Shown here in pieces: positions 16,227 through 24,897 of a DNA stretch of 64,000 bases. The notes below the pieces were generated by a model, which worked only from the letters and a program-made list of their open reading frames with translations, was not told where the DNA came from and did not search any database. The translations under genes were made by a program, and so were the position numbers. Numbering within the stretch: position 1 is the first letter of the stretch; each line of letters starts with the position of its first letter. Source of the DNA: Deltaproteobacteria bacterium (GTDB lineage Bacteria; Desulfobacterota; GWC2-55-46; UBA9637); contig JAUYHF010000023.1 of the NCBI GenBank assembly GCA_030690165.1, positions 1 to 64,000 on the forward strand, written 5' to 3'.

Positions 16227-17669
16227 CTACGTCGCCTTTATCCTCCATATTGTTCCTTTGGAGGTATCTTCAAGGAGAATACCCTTTCCCTCTAATTCTT
16301 TTCTTACAGCATCAGCCTTCTTGAAATCTTTTTTCTTTTTTGCCTCATCTCTTTTCAGGAGAAGATTTTTAATCTCCTCTTCCGATATGATAAGGCGCGC
16401 CTTTTTCTCTCCAAAATATTCTTCCGGGCTCCTGTTAAACACGCCGAGAATTTTCCCCACTTCTTTAAAAAATGCCCTGATAACAGGCAAAACCTCCTGA
16501 AACTCTTTGTCCACTCCTGTTGTTTTAGCCAAGTCCAACAAACGATTTGCCCTGTTTACTTCTTTAAAGACAAAGCCTACGGCAGAGGCGGTATTGAAGT
16601 CATCATCCATAGCATTGATAATGGATTGAAGAACCAACTTTTTCCGTTCTTCATTTACCTCTGCATTTACAACATCCGGCCAATCCCTTTCCATTCTCTC
16701 CATGGTTTCATGGAATCTATCCAACTCTGCCTCAGCATTCCGAAGCGACTCCTGAGAATAATCTATCGGCGACCTGTAATGGCTTGACAAAAGGAAAAGT
16801 CTTACAGCCTCTGCTGAATAATTCTTCAAGGAATCCCTTATTGTCAGGATATTTCCCAGCGACTTGCTCATCTTTTCCTTTTCAATATTCACAAAGCCGT
16901 TGTGAAGCCAGTATCTCACAAAAGGCTTGCCTGTTGCAGCCTCGGACTGTGCAATCTCATTTTCATGATGAGGGAAAATCAAATCCTTACCGCCGCCGTG
17001 GATGTCAATTGTCTCTCCAAGAAATTTCTGGCTCATTGCAGAGCATTCTATATGCCAACCAGGACGCCCTTCGCCCCAGGGAGTGGGCCACGACGGCTCG
17101 CCTGGTTTGCTTTTTTTCCAAAGTGCGAAATCCAGAGGGTCTTGTTTTCTCTCATCCACCTCAACCCTTGCGCCTGACTCAAGCTCTTCTATATTTTTCC
17201 CTGACAACTTGCCATAGCCCTTGAATTTCCTTACAGAATAATAAACATCGCCGTTAAGCGTATATGCAAACCCCTTATCAATCAATCTCTGTATTACATC
17301 TATCATCTCTTTTATCGTCTCTGTTGCCTTCGGGCAATCAGCGGGAATCTCCACACCAAGCGCAGCCATATCTTCATCAAACGCCTTTACATACCTTTCA
17401 GCAATTTCCTTCCAGTTCACACCGTCCTTATTCGCCCTGTTTATGATTTTGTCATCTATGTCTGTATAGTTCCTCGTGTATCTGACATTAAAACCTTTGT
17501 ATTTCAGATAACGATAGATTACATCAAAGGCTACAGCGCTTCTGGCATGGCCTATGTGGCTCAAATCATAAACAGTAGGTCCGCAGACATACATAGTAAC
17601 ATCGCTGCCTTTAATGGGTTTGAATTCTTCTTTTTGACGTGTAAGGGAGTTATAGATTCGTAAAGGCAT
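16227..17669 (-). CDS. cysS: Cysteinyl-tRNA synthetase
   Basis: 480 residues from the ATG at 17669, where the sequence MPLRIYNSLTRQKEEF is the usual CysS start. An in-frame ATG at 17723 would add 18 atypical residues encoded by a hairpin region. Class I signatures are CGPTVYDLSHIGHAR (zinc cysteine and HIGH), GWHIECSAMS, HHENEIAQSE and the KMSKS loop. The C-terminal DALR domain is complete. No good Shine-Dalgarno sequence is seen before 17669, so the start keeps some doubt. It is followed closely by hypF. Confidence 0.93.
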   Translation of the reverse strand: MPLRIYNSLTRQKEEFKPIKGSDVTMYVCGPTVYDLSHIGHARSAVAFDVIYRYLKYKGFNVRYTRNYTDIDDKIINRANKDGVNWKEIAERYVKAFDEDMAALGVEIPADCPKATETIKEMIDVIQRLIDKGFAYTLNGDVYYSVRKFKGYGKLSGKNIEELESGARVEVDERKQDPLDFALWKKSKPGEPSWPTPWGEGRPGWHIECSAMSQKFLGETIDIHGGGKDLIFPHHENEIAQSEAATGKPFVRYWLHNGFVNIEKEKMSKSLGNILTIRDSLKNYSAEAVRLFLLSSHYRSPIDYSQESLRNAEAELDRFHETMERMERDWPDVVNAEVNEERKKLVLQSIINAMDDDFNTASAVGFVFKEVNRANRLLDLAKTTGVDKEFQEVLPVIRAFFKEVGKILGVFNRSPEEYFGEKKARLIISEEEIKNLLLKRDEAKKKKDFKKADAVRKELEGKGILLEDTSKGTIWRIKAT

Positions 17670-17685
17670 GGAAGATTCACGGACA

Positions 17686-17707
17686 GCCGAGGCTAAAAAG
17701 CCCCGGC
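17686..17707 (-). other. Hairpin between fkpA-like gene and cysS
   Basis: Arms GCCGGGGCT and AGCCTCGGC with a TTTT loop form a nine-base stem with one mismatch. There is no U-run after it on the minus strand, so it is not a standard terminator. It may be an attenuator-like or processing stem just before cysS. Confidence 0.4.
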
Positions 17708-17746
17708 GTCTCGGTGAAAACAATGTATTGATTTAAAATGTTTTAC

Positions 17747-18436
17747 TTATTTAACAGATAACAACTCAACTTCAAATATAAGCGCGGCATTTGGACCTAT
17801 TACTCTGCCTTGACCACGTTCGCCGTATGCTATCGCCGTCGGCAGAAACAACTGCCATTTTGAGCCAACCTTCATCATTTGCAGTGCCTCAGTCCAGCCC
17901 GGTATAACACCGTTCAAAGGAAAGCTTGCAGGCTCTCCACGTTTATAAGAACTGTCAAACTCTGTGCCGTCAATTAGTGTACCGCTATAATTGACTGTCA
18001 CGGTATCTGTCGCCTTAGGCGTCTGACCATTTCCATCCTTGATTATCTTATACTGTAAACCGCTCGATGTAGTCTTTACTCCCTCTTTTCCCTTGTTTGC
18101 GGCAAGGAAGGCCTCTCCCTCTTTCTTGTTTGTTTCAGCAAGCGCCTTTGTCTGCTCACCATGTTTGGCTGTCATTTCCTTTTGAAAGGCCGTCATGGTT
18201 TCCTGAATCTCCTTCTCTGTCATTAAAGGCTTGCTGCCGGAAAGGGCGTCTTTTATACCTTTTAGAAGGACGTCCGTGTTGATATCCACTGATTGACTTT
18301 TAAAATTGCCGCCAATATTAAGCCCGATGCTGTAACTGACCTTGTCTTTCTCATTTTTCAACATTGTGTCGCCTCCTGCGTTCGCACAACCTGCTATAAG
18401 CACAGTGCTTAACGTTACTGCCAATAGTGTTTTCAT
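17747..18436 (-). CDS. FKBP-type peptidyl-prolyl isomerase, lipoprotein (FkpA/Mip-like)
   Basis: 229 residues. The signal MKTLLAVTLSTVLIAGCANA has a lipobox LIAGC. A helical FKBP_N dimerisation region (about 25-120) is followed by the FKBP domain with TVNYSGTLIDGTEFDSSYKR, PASFPLNGVIPGWTEALQMM and the C-terminal GPNAALIFEVELL. It catalyses proline isomerisation on periplasmic proteins. Length and layout match the FkpA/Mip group. A GGAGAT-type site precedes the start. Confidence 0.93.
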   Translation of the reverse strand: MKTLLAVTLSTVLIAGCANAGGDTMLKNEKDKVSYSIGLNIGGNFKSQSVDINTDVLLKGIKDALSGSKPLMTEKEIQETMTAFQKEMTAKHGEQTKALAETNKKEGEAFLAANKGKEGVKTTSSGLQYKIIKDGNGQTPKATDTVTVNYSGTLIDGTEFDSSYKRGEPASFPLNGVIPGWTEALQMMKVGSKWQLFLPTAIAYGERGQGRVIGPNAALIFEVELLSVK

Positions 18437-18547
18437 TCTTTATCTCCTTTTTTAGTGGTATATATAGATAATTTATAGAGCCGAAAGTGTAACAACTCAA
18501 ATCAGATTTGTCAAAACAAATATCTATTAAAACATCTATTTAATTTA

Positions 18548-19390
18548 TTACCTCAATTCACTCGTAGTTTTTATTGAACCATCTTTATCAATGTAAAACT
18601 TCCCGCCGTATGGGTCTTTGGGGATTTCCTTGATTATGTTTTTTGCTAACAGGTCATTCAATGTTTCAGGCCGAGTTTTAAATCTATCCTCGTAAACTGA
18701 CGCAGCCCTTTCCAGAAAGAGTATGGCTTTAAGCGCATTCAATCGCATCCCATACATCTTTTTTGTATTTTCATCATCGGTTCTTAACAACATCTCTTGT
18801 AAAAAGATGATAGCATTTTCAGTCCTGTTGGCCTTATACATGAGCCTGGCCGCAAGTTGGGGAAGTAGTGACGGAGAACCAGACCGCTTCGATGCCTCCA
18901 TTAAATAAACTGCGCCCTCTTCATTATTCTGTAAAAAATAAAAATGGTTGAACCCGATATAAAACGGTATATTCCAATCCCAATCTCTATATCTGCTCCC
19001 TTTTTCCAGCAATGTATTTGTCTCCCTCACCATATTACCTTCCCATATTAGATGGGCCTGAGCCACATAGTAGGGATCCAAAAAATACGGATCAAGATCA
19101 GTGGAGGCATTTAAGATATTATAAAACCATCTCCACTCCCATTCCTTTAACCGCGGTCTTTCCTTTCGTTCAAAGGTGCTTCCAAAAAAGACCAGGCCCT
19201 GCAGAAAGGCATAGTCTGAGGCAAGGCCGTCAAATTCAAGAGCCATTATCTTTAATATCGGCGAGGGCAGGACATAAGATGTATCTTCACCCTTTGGGAG
19301 CAGTTTCTTACCCTCTGTAACTTTAGAGATAATAGAGGCATGAACGGGGAATAACAAGAGAATGAGAATAATCGGCAATGCCCTCTGCAT
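18548..19390 (-). CDS. Exported TPR-like protein linked to an ABC exporter
   Basis: 280 residues from the ATG at 19390. A signal segment (MQRALPIILILLLFPVHA) precedes a helical body: ASDYAFLQGLVFFGSTFE, WRWFYNILNASTDLDPYF, IGFNHFYFLQNNEEGAVYLM and ARLMYKANRTENAIIFLQ look like degenerate tetratricopeptide repeats. The C-terminal part has KDPYGGKFYIDKDGSIKTTS. The start overlaps the stop of the ABC permease gene, so it is the third gene of that operon. I do not recognise a named family; a periplasmic helper of the exporter is a reasonable guess. Confidence 0.65.
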   Translation of the reverse strand: MQRALPIILILLLFPVHASIISKVTEGKKLLPKGEDTSYVLPSPILKIMALEFDGLASDYAFLQGLVFFGSTFERKERPRLKEWEWRWFYNILNASTDLDPYFLDPYYVAQAHLIWEGNMVRETNTLLEKGSRYRDWDWNIPFYIGFNHFYFLQNNEEGAVYLMEASKRSGSPSLLPQLAARLMYKANRTENAIIFLQEMLLRTDDENTKKMYGMRLNALKAILFLERAASVYEDRFKTRPETLNDLLAKNIIKEIPKDPYGGKFYIDKDGSIKTTSELR

Positions 19391-19391
19391 A

Positions 19392-20204
19392 TTAAGGGAA
19401 CTCCCTCCTTCTAAAAATAATGCTGGCAAGGATTATGGTTAAACATGTATAAACAACTCCATAAGAGACTGCCCAGAAGATATATGACAATGATATTGGC
19501 AGGGCATGCGCTGCCTGAAGTTTGATGTCAAATATGGAAAGATTCGGAAAGATATAATATGCCGCCTGAACCACCTTTACAGTTACAGATGAAACCTTAA
19601 TGCCCACTGCCTGAGGGGCCTCCACAAGTGCCTTCACATCCATTATAGACTGGCCGATGATGTAGGATACAATGGTCAAAACTAAAGTAATAAAAGATGT
19701 GGATGAAAGGGATGCAAAGAGAAAGGTCAATGCAGAAAGGAGTATAAGCGAAATTGTAATAAATGATATGGATAGTAACACCATGGGCCATGAGAACCTG
19801 GGGAAATAACCCGGATAGCTCAGCTTAACCATTAAGATAGAGATGATAGCAAAGATGCTCAAGATAGATATGGTCGTCAGGATAAGGAGCGCCATCCCAA
19901 AGAATTTGCCGAGGATATATTGAGGTCTTGATATAGGCCGGGAGAGGACCATATAGATAGTCTTTTTATCCAGATCCTTTGCCATAAGATTAATCCCTAC
20001 AAACAAAACAAGAAGCAGCCCTGCAAATGATACAGTGGATAAGGCCATATCTACAGCCACCTTGCCCACCTCTTGCATAATCATACTGGAGATAAGGAGG
20101 TTTGCGCCCAATAAGAGAAGCGCAAATATGGAAATACCATAAATTGCCCTGTTTCTGATTCCCTCTTTAAAGGTTATTACTGCAATAGGCCAAAGCACAG
20201 TCAT
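19392..20204 (-). CDS. ABC-2 type transporter permease
   Basis: 270 residues with about six transmembrane helices and the ABC-2 motif GINLMAKDLDKKTIYMVLSR near residue 70, followed by PISRPQYILGKFFG. This is the membrane partner of the ATPase encoded upstream; the genes overlap by four bases. The substrate is not evident. A TPR-like exported protein follows in the same operon. Confidence 0.88.
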   Translation of the reverse strand: MTVLWPIAVITFKEGIRNRAIYGISIFALLLLGANLLISSMIMQEVGKVAVDMALSTVSFAGLLLVLFVGINLMAKDLDKKTIYMVLSRPISRPQYILGKFFGMALLILTTISILSIFAIISILMVKLSYPGYFPRFSWPMVLLSISFITISLILLSALTFLFASLSSTSFITLVLTIVSYIIGQSIMDVKALVEAPQAVGIKVSSVTVKVVQAAYYIFPNLSIFDIKLQAAHALPISLSYIFWAVSYGVVYTCLTIILASIIFRRREFP

Positions 20205-20944
20205 ACTTCAGCACCTCCGCCAGACAACTCCACCTCTCTCAAAAATATCTCTTCCAAAGTAGCCGCCCCTGATAAGAGGCTATCTAATCTATCAACCAAT
20301 CTTAATTTACCGCCGACAATAATTCCCACCCTGTCGCAGAAACGTTCTATATCAGTAAGGATATGAGATGAGAAAAAGATGGTCTTGCCCTGCGCCTTTA
20401 GTTCCATCATTATATCACCCACCATCTTTCTCCCTATGGGGTCAAGGCCGCTCATAGGCTCATCAAGTATGACGACATCAGGGTCGTGTATCAGCGCAAG
20501 GGCAATGCCCGCCCTCTGAACCATGCCCTTGGAATATGTCCTTAATTGCCTCTTGCGAGCGCTATGGAGATTGACCTTGTTTAATAACTCGTCTGTCCTT
20601 TCCCTAATAGCAGTAGAAGATAGACCTGACGCCCTTCCGCCGAACCAGAGGAGTTCCTCTGCCGTGAGATAATCATAGAAATAGGGGTTTTCAGGGAGAT
20701 AACCGACATGCCTTCTCGTATCCTTATCCATCACATCCATTCCCATTATGGATGCATGGCCGGCATCAGGAGAAATAAGGTTTATAAGTATCTTTATGGC
20801 AGTGGATTTGCCTGCTCCGTTTGGCCCTAAAAAGCCAAAGACCTCCCCCTTATGAATATCAAGGGTGAGGTCTTCCAATGCTATGATCTTTCTGTAGCTA
20901 ATACTCTCTTTAAATTGCTTTGAAACCCCTTCAATCCTTATCAT
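20201..20944 (-). CDS. ABC transporter ATP-binding protein
   Basis: 247 residues. Walker A is GPNGAGKST, the Q-loop region is VGYLPENPYFYDYLTAEELL, the signature is YSKGMVQRAGIALAL, Walker B is DPDVVILDEPMSGLDP and the switch histidine is in FFSSHILTDIE. It belongs to the CcmA/NatA-like group that pairs with ABC-2 permeases. It opens the three-gene operon. Confidence 0.92.
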   Translation of the reverse strand: MIRIEGVSKQFKESISYRKIIALEDLTLDIHKGEVFGFLGPNGAGKSTAIKILINLISPDAGHASIMGMDVMDKDTRRHVGYLPENPYFYDYLTAEELLWFGGRASGLSSTAIRERTDELLNKVNLHSARKRQLRTYSKGMVQRAGIALALIHDPDVVILDEPMSGLDPIGRKMVGDIMMELKAQGKTIFFSSHILTDIERFCDRVGIIVGGKLRLVDRLDSLLSGAATLEEIFLREVELSGGGAEV

Positions 20945-21115
20945 AAAAATTATTTATACTCATCCTTTCCGCAATGTCAATATTTTTTCTTGGACAGTCC
21001 AATAAAAAGGACCCTATTTTTGACAATACATCGAAATCTTAAAGACTATAAGAGAGGCCATCAAAAGTATAGTTTTAACATCCTGATCAATGACCAATCG
21101 TTAGATCATGTATTA

Positions 21116-22225
21116 TTATTTTGACTCGTAGGTTTGAGATTTGCTATCAATGGATGAAATGGCCTTTTGCGCTGGAATAAAGTCTGGCCTTAATTTTAAA
21201 GCTATCTCAAATTCTTCTTTAGCTTTATCCATCAATCCCTTTTTTTTATAGGCATTCCCAAGGTTAGTATGTGCCTCTACAAAATCCGCATTAAGTTTTA
21301 GTGCAGTCAAGTATTCTCCTATGGCCTCATCAAGCCGACCTTGGCTAAAATAGACAGAACCAAGATTATTATGTGCTTCTGCATAGCCTGGGTCTAATCT
21401 CAATGCTATTTCATATTCTTGCAGTGCCCCATCCAATCTTCCTTGTTTGGCATAAATATTCCCTAAATTATAATGAGCCTTTTCACTGTCTGATTTAAGT
21501 CTTAATGCCGCAAGATATTCATCTTCAGCCTCTTTCAATTTTCCTTGGCTCAGATAGAAATTCCCAAGATTACTATGAGCCTCTGCAAACTCAGGTTTGA
21601 GTTCTAATGCCATTCTGTATGCCTGCAGCGCCTCGTCCGATCTCCCCTGTTTAGAATAGATATTACCCAAGTTATAATATGCTTCTGGAAGGTCGGGTTT
21701 TAGCCGTAATGCATTCAGATATCCATTAATAGCCTCGCCAAATTCCCCTCTGTCATAATATGCGTTTCCAATGTTGTTGTATGCCTTTGCGTTGCCGGGA
21801 CTTAATTCTACCGCAATCCTATATTCCTTTAAAGCCTCATCCAGCCGCCCCTGCTTTGAATATACATTACCGAGGTTTATACGGGCCTCCACAAGGTCGG
21901 GGTTTAGCTTTAACGCTGTTAAGTGCCTTGTAACAGCCTTATCAAAATCACCTTTATCAAAATAAGCCACACCAAGGGCAGTGTATCCGCGCCCCTTTTT
22001 AGGACTTCCCCTCTCCACATCCTCCCACAGCAGCAGTTCATCTTGCCATAATTTGTTTCTTTTAAAGGTTGTGAATGCAACAGGGATTATAACTAATATA
22101 AAAAGGGCATGAATATACAACATCTTAAGGGCAGAAGAGGTATTGCAAAGATTATCCACAGGCGCTTTGCCTCTGTTTTTAGTTCTTCCGGCTTTTTCTG
22201 TCTCGGGCATTGCCTTTTTGAACAT
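21116..22225 (-). CDS. TPR protein, apparent C-terminal part of a TMTC-like membrane protein
   Basis: 369 residues. One membrane helix (about 36-53) is followed by KLWQDELLLWEDVERGSPKKGRGY (shown here in two parts: KLWQDELLLWEDVE and RGSPKKGRGY). The rest is about eight canonical TPRs of the form GNxYxxxGRLDEALxEYxxALxLxP. The W-DELLLW-E-SPxxxRGY linker is what normally joins a multi-pass glycosyltransferase-like membrane domain to TPRs in large proteins of the TMTC/GT-C type. Here that membrane domain is absent and a dispersed repeat begins right at the 5' end. It may be a truncated remnant that is still translated. Confidence 0.75.
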   Translation of the reverse strand: MFKKAMPETEKAGRTKNRGKAPVDNLCNTSSALKMLYIHALFILVIIPVAFTTFKRNKLWQDELLLWEDVERGSPKKGRGYTALGVAYFDKGDFDKAVTRHLTALKLNPDLVEARINLGNVYSKQGRLDEALKEYRIAVELSPGNAKAYNNIGNAYYDRGEFGEAINGYLNALRLKPDLPEAYYNLGNIYSKQGRSDEALQAYRMALELKPEFAEAHSNLGNFYLSQGKLKEAEDEYLAALRLKSDSEKAHYNLGNIYAKQGRLDGALQEYEIALRLDPGYAEAHNNLGSVYFSQGRLDEAIGEYLTALKLNADFVEAHTNLGNAYKKKGLMDKAKEEFEIALKLRPDFIPAQKAISSIDSKSQTYESK

Positions 22226-22226
22226 A

Positions 22227-22304
22227 AGGTACGTTTGGTTGGGTCAAACGCAGTGGACCCAACATTGTTTTGATGGGTTCGCTTTGCTTAACCCATCCTA
22301 TAGT
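22227..22304. repeat. Two-hairpin dispersed repeat at the 5' end of the TPR gene
   Basis: Stem 1 is TTGGGTC (22239-22245) with GACCCAA (22256-22262); stem 2 is ATGGGTT (22273-22279) with AACCCAT (22290-22296). The organisation GGGTC-aaacgca-GGACCC and GGGTT-cgctttgc-AACCC is that of a common bacterial interspersed repeat type. It abuts the first codon of the TPR fragment and may mark the truncation point. Confidence 0.65.
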
Positions 22305-22330
22305 CTAATTATATTAAATTGGAGGAGAAT

Positions 22331-22368
22331 AAAAAAACTGTCCGGTCAATCTTTAATTGACCGGACAG
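22331..22368 (-). terminator. Rho-independent terminator of pilA
   Basis: On the minus strand CTGTCCGGTCAAT, a five-base loop, ATTGACCGGACAG and then seven T. The 13-base stem is perfect. It lies 35 bases after the pilA stop. Confidence 0.93.
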
Positions 22369-22402
22369 CGAAAGCTAACTCAATAGTAAAAATAACCATT
22401 TG

Positions 22403-23044
22403 CTACTGGGAAATAAAGTTTGTGCATTTACCTACGGTTGCAGCGTTAAGATTATCTGCTGTAGCTACTCCAGTAGTGGAAGCAGGAATATCTCCAACAA
22501 CAAGGGCTATCCCCTCCTGATTCAGAGACGTAGCCCTATATGATGCTGTGCTATCAGAATCCCTTCCATAACACGCGTTACCGGCTGTATGCTTTGCTAC
22601 AATTACATAAGCGCTGCATGCTGTTCCTGATGCCGGAACTGTACCGCTAGCGCCGATACCAACATTATTGCTTACAGAAAACCCAGCTGTACCCCTTGCA
22701 TTAAAGAGGAAGGTACCAGCTACACTTGGTGTTGAAGGGCTTAGCGGCCCGGTGGCCATAACTGGACCAGCTGTGCAGGCGCCTGTTGTTGCTGGTAATG
22801 CAACTGTGTCAATTTGTCCATACGCCTGTGCATCTGCAAAAAGGGCCTCTTGGGTTGTTGCAAGGTTCCTTGAATCAGAATTGGCCGCGGCATTAAACCC
22901 CCTGATTCTGTATGCGCTGAACTGCGGTATTGCTATGGCCGCCAGAATGGCGATGATTGCCACAACAATGAGGAGCTCAATGAGTGTAAAGCCCTCTTCC
23001 TTTCTGAGTGTTGGACTCAGTAATTTTGCTAATTTTGTAAACAT
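22403..23044 (-). CDS. pilA: Type IV major pilin-like protein
   Basis: 213 residues. The prepilin leader ends EEG and is followed by FTLIELLIVVAIIAILAAIA, the N-methylated hydrophobic helix with Glu5. The globular part is rich in Ala, Thr, Gly and Ser and has a cysteine pair typical of a D-loop (one near the ACTAG segment, others near 150-170). GGAGGT lies eight bases upstream. A sigma-54 type promoter and a strong terminator frame it as a single-gene unit, in the same cluster as pilR and pilS. Confidence 0.93.
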   Translation of the reverse strand: MFTKLAKLLSPTLRKEEGFTLIELLIVVAIIAILAAIAIPQFSAYRIRGFNAAANSDSRNLATTQEALFADAQAYGQIDTVALPATTGACTAGPVMATGPLSPSTPSVAGTFLFNARGTAGFSVSNNVGIGASGTVPASGTACSAYVIVAKHTAGNACYGRDSDSTASYRATSLNQEGIALVVGDIPASTTGVATADNLNAATVGKCTNFISQ

Positions 23045-23195
23045 GGTAGTTTACCTCCTTTTGAGTTTTTTGTAACTTAAACCTTTAGGTTTGAGGTTTT
23101 CAAGGTTTAAGCCTTGAGCTACAGTTTCTTCTCCACCTCCTTTTTATTTTAAAGTTTTCAATAAACCTTTTTAAACCTCTTTGATAATAAGTTAC

Positions 23196-23212
23196 TGCAA
23201 ACCTTATGCCAA
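23196..23212 (-). promoter_or_regulatory. Sigma-54 (-24/-12) promoter for pilA
   Basis: The minus strand reads TTGGCATAAGGTTTGCA, giving GG-N10-GC with TGGCA and TTGCA boxes. It lies about 150 bases before the pilA ATG. The nearby pilR gene encodes a sigma-54 activator, as in other type IV pilus systems. The leader between promoter and ATG contains small self-complementary words (AAACCT/AGGTTT, CAAGG/CCTTG). Confidence 0.85.
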
Positions 23213-23342
23213 ATTTATTTTTATAAGTAAAAACAATTAGTTAGAATTTAATGGATTTTATCGGGAGACAAATCTGACAAAAATTGTTATTAGTGAGACA
23301 ATAATTGTCACGAAATCCCTTGACGGAAGCGTCCATTTTCCT

Positions 23343-23834
23343 TTAATCGGTCATTTTAAATAAAAAATGCAAGAATCCTTTAATGTCCCTTTTAAGACAT
23401 TTGAAAGCCGTATCAAGTTTCTTTGCAAGAGATAAGACCTTCTCTGGTTTTATGTTGAAGGTGTAAATATTTCTTGCAAGATGCCTGAATTTACGAAAAT
23501 CGTCTAATAAGTCATAAGTTTTCACGCTAATAACAGGCGGCCTGAGATTTCTTACATCCCTGGTCATATTTTTGAGAAGAATGCTGTGCCACCTTTCTCC
23601 CTCAGGCAAACCTTCTTCTGTTGCCGCGCAAATCATCTTGAGTATCTCTTCAACAGCCATGTAAAAGTTTTCTATGTTATGAGAGATACTATCTATGTAT
23701 ACTTCATAAGCGCCGTCTGAAGATGACGGAAGGTTATCCATTCTCACTTTTATGATTTCCGCAATCCTTCTTACATTTTCCAGTTCCTCGGACAACTCTG
23801 TTTCAAACCGCAGAATCTCTTCCTTCTTAAACAA
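23343..23834 (-). CDS. HepT-like HEPN protein (toxin partner of MntA-like protein)
   Basis: 163 residues, all helical. Landmarks are YIDSISHNIENFYMAVEEIL (about 46-65) and DLLDDFRKFRHLARNIYTF (about 108-126), where RHLARN holds the RxxxxH-like HEPN catalytic region. It overlaps the nucleotidyltransferase gene upstream by eight bases. In HepT/MntA systems the HEPN ribonuclease is inactivated by AMPylation from MntA. It interrupts the gap between pilA and pilR. Confidence 0.75.
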   Translation of the reverse strand: MFKKEEILRFETELSEELENVRRIAEIIKVRMDNLPSSSDGAYEVYIDSISHNIENFYMAVEEILKMICAATEEGLPEGERWHSILLKNMTRDVRNLRPPVISVKTYDLLDDFRKFRHLARNIYTFNIKPEKVLSLAKKLDTAFKCLKRDIKGFLHFLFKMTD

Positions 23835-24174
23835 GGACGCCCTCCCTTTCGATCTTTTGCCTCACCGTCGGCAAAGTCTCCTCCATGTCTACAAGGTCAA
23901 ATGGTATGTCACCCAATATTTCTTCTATAAGTCCAATAGCCTTAAAATATGCATTAGAAGACAACCCCTCTACGGCAATATCAACATCCGAACCCCTGCG
24001 AAACCTCCCTGTTGCAAGGGACCCAAACAAGACAACTCGTTTCCCTCCAATTCTTTTTATCGCAATTGCGCACTCTTTAACCTTTTCCATTAACCGGATA
24101 CGTCTTAACATTAGCATCTCCTCTTCCAGACGCCTTCGATTATCCCATGCCTTTTTATATTTGTCCGCTTCCAT
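23827..24174 (-). CDS. MntA-like nucleotidyltransferase (antitoxin)
   Basis: 115 residues of the minimal nucleotidyltransferase family. The key motif is VVLFGSLATGRFRRGSDVDI, giving GS-x-(10)-DxD. It would AMPylate the HepT partner. GGGAG lies five bases before the ATG. The N-terminal part (KAWDNRRRLEEEMLMLRRIR) is helical and longer than in short MntA proteins. Translationally coupled to the HEPN gene. Confidence 0.82.
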   Translation of the reverse strand: MEADKYKKAWDNRRRLEEEMLMLRRIRLMEKVKECAIAIKRIGGKRVVLFGSLATGRFRRGSDVDIAVEGLSSNAYFKAIGLIEEILGDIPFDLVDMEETLPTVRQKIEREGVLV

Positions 24175-24255
24175 ATTGACTCCCTTTGGATATGTTCTTT
24201 TTCCTAAATCTTTATCCGGACAGAATTACCCTGCCGCCGCCCGATGGCCATTTTT

Positions 24256-24435
24256 TCAGCGCTGGAATAAGGCCAATATAGCAATTAAAGAACCTCCCTT
24301 TTCAGGTATGAGATAAAGACAGGATATAGTTCCTGTTACGGATGAGCCGAAAAGAAAGGCAAAGACCACATCGTCCCTCTTTTCAAAATAGGTTTTGAGG
24401 GGCTTTAACAATGTATCAGGCAAATTCTGTTTCAT
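24256..24435 (-). pseudogene. Truncated MntA-like nucleotidyltransferase start
   Basis: A 59-codon frame from ATG 24435. The first half reads LKTYFEKRDDVVFAFLFGSS, the N-terminus of a second, different MntA-type protein, up to the GS of the catalytic motif. The following residues (VTGTISCLYLIPEKG) no longer fit, and the DxD motif is missing. The gene was cut or fused to foreign sequence. It lies just downstream of a duplicated pilR 3' end. Confidence 0.6.
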
Positions 24436-24504
24436 AAATTTTATCCTTGCCTTTTTGTATCACAAACTTGCTACCCTGTCCATAAGAATCCCCACCAAGT
24501 ATGT

Positions 24505-24543
24505 TTACTCTATTCCATATTTGTCCAGCTTATACCTCATAGA
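24505..24543 (-). pseudogene. pilR: Duplicated 3' end of pilR
   Basis: The minus strand encodes SMRYKLDKYGIE and a stop, identical in protein to the last 12 residues of PilR at 25187-25226. Over 39 bases the copies differ at three third-codon positions (all synonymous) and in the stop codon (TAA versus TAG). The match begins sharply at the Ser codon. The two copies bracket the MazEF-like module. Confidence 0.85.
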
Positions 24544-24570
24544 GTGGACAAAGCCCACCCTACTTTCTTC

Positions 24571-24897
24571 CTACTCCAAACCAAGCACCCGCTTAATCCC
24601 ATTTTCAATCATAGGCCATTCATTTCCTGGAATCTCACCTATCTTCTTTTTTAATCTGGATTTATGAATCGGGCCAATGGATTCGCATTTTGCATAACTT
24701 TTTTGTTTCAGTCCTGTAGCTGATTCGTCTTCTAACAAAGGGATTCTTAAAGGGCCCGGCTTCGTTGTTACAGGGATAAGAATGACATCCGGACAGAGAT
24801 CATTAATTGGGTCGATGCTTGCAACAATGGCCGGCCTGGGTTTTGGATTGGCCAATAATTCTACTATCCACACTTCTCCCCGTCTTATTCGCTCCAC
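24571..24897 (-). CDS. MazF/PemK-type toxin endoribonuclease
   Basis: 108 residues from a GTG at 24897 preceded by AGGAGG. It begins VERIRRGEVWIVELLANPKP, followed by RPAIVAS, VILIPVTTKPGPLRIPL and the loop with SYAKCESIGPIHKSRL. The GEVW, RPAI and PxT segments define the MazF fold, an mRNA-cleaving toxin. It overlaps the antitoxin gene by 13 bases. The pair sits between two copies of the pilR 3' end. Confidence 0.88.
   Translation of the reverse strand: MERIRRGEVWIVELLANPKPRPAIVASIDPINDLCPDVILIPVTTKPGPLRIPLLEDESATGLKQKSYAKCESIGPIHKSRLKKKIGEIPGNEWPMIENGIKRVLGLE

Noticed and set aside
17686-17707. T-box or terminator controlling cysS
   Set aside because: No T-box consensus and no U-run after the stem; too short for a T-box leader.
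24395-24667. A 90-codon plus-strand frame over the pilR relic and MazF end
   Set aside because: Overlaps better-supported minus-strand MazF and relic sequences, and has no family resemblance.
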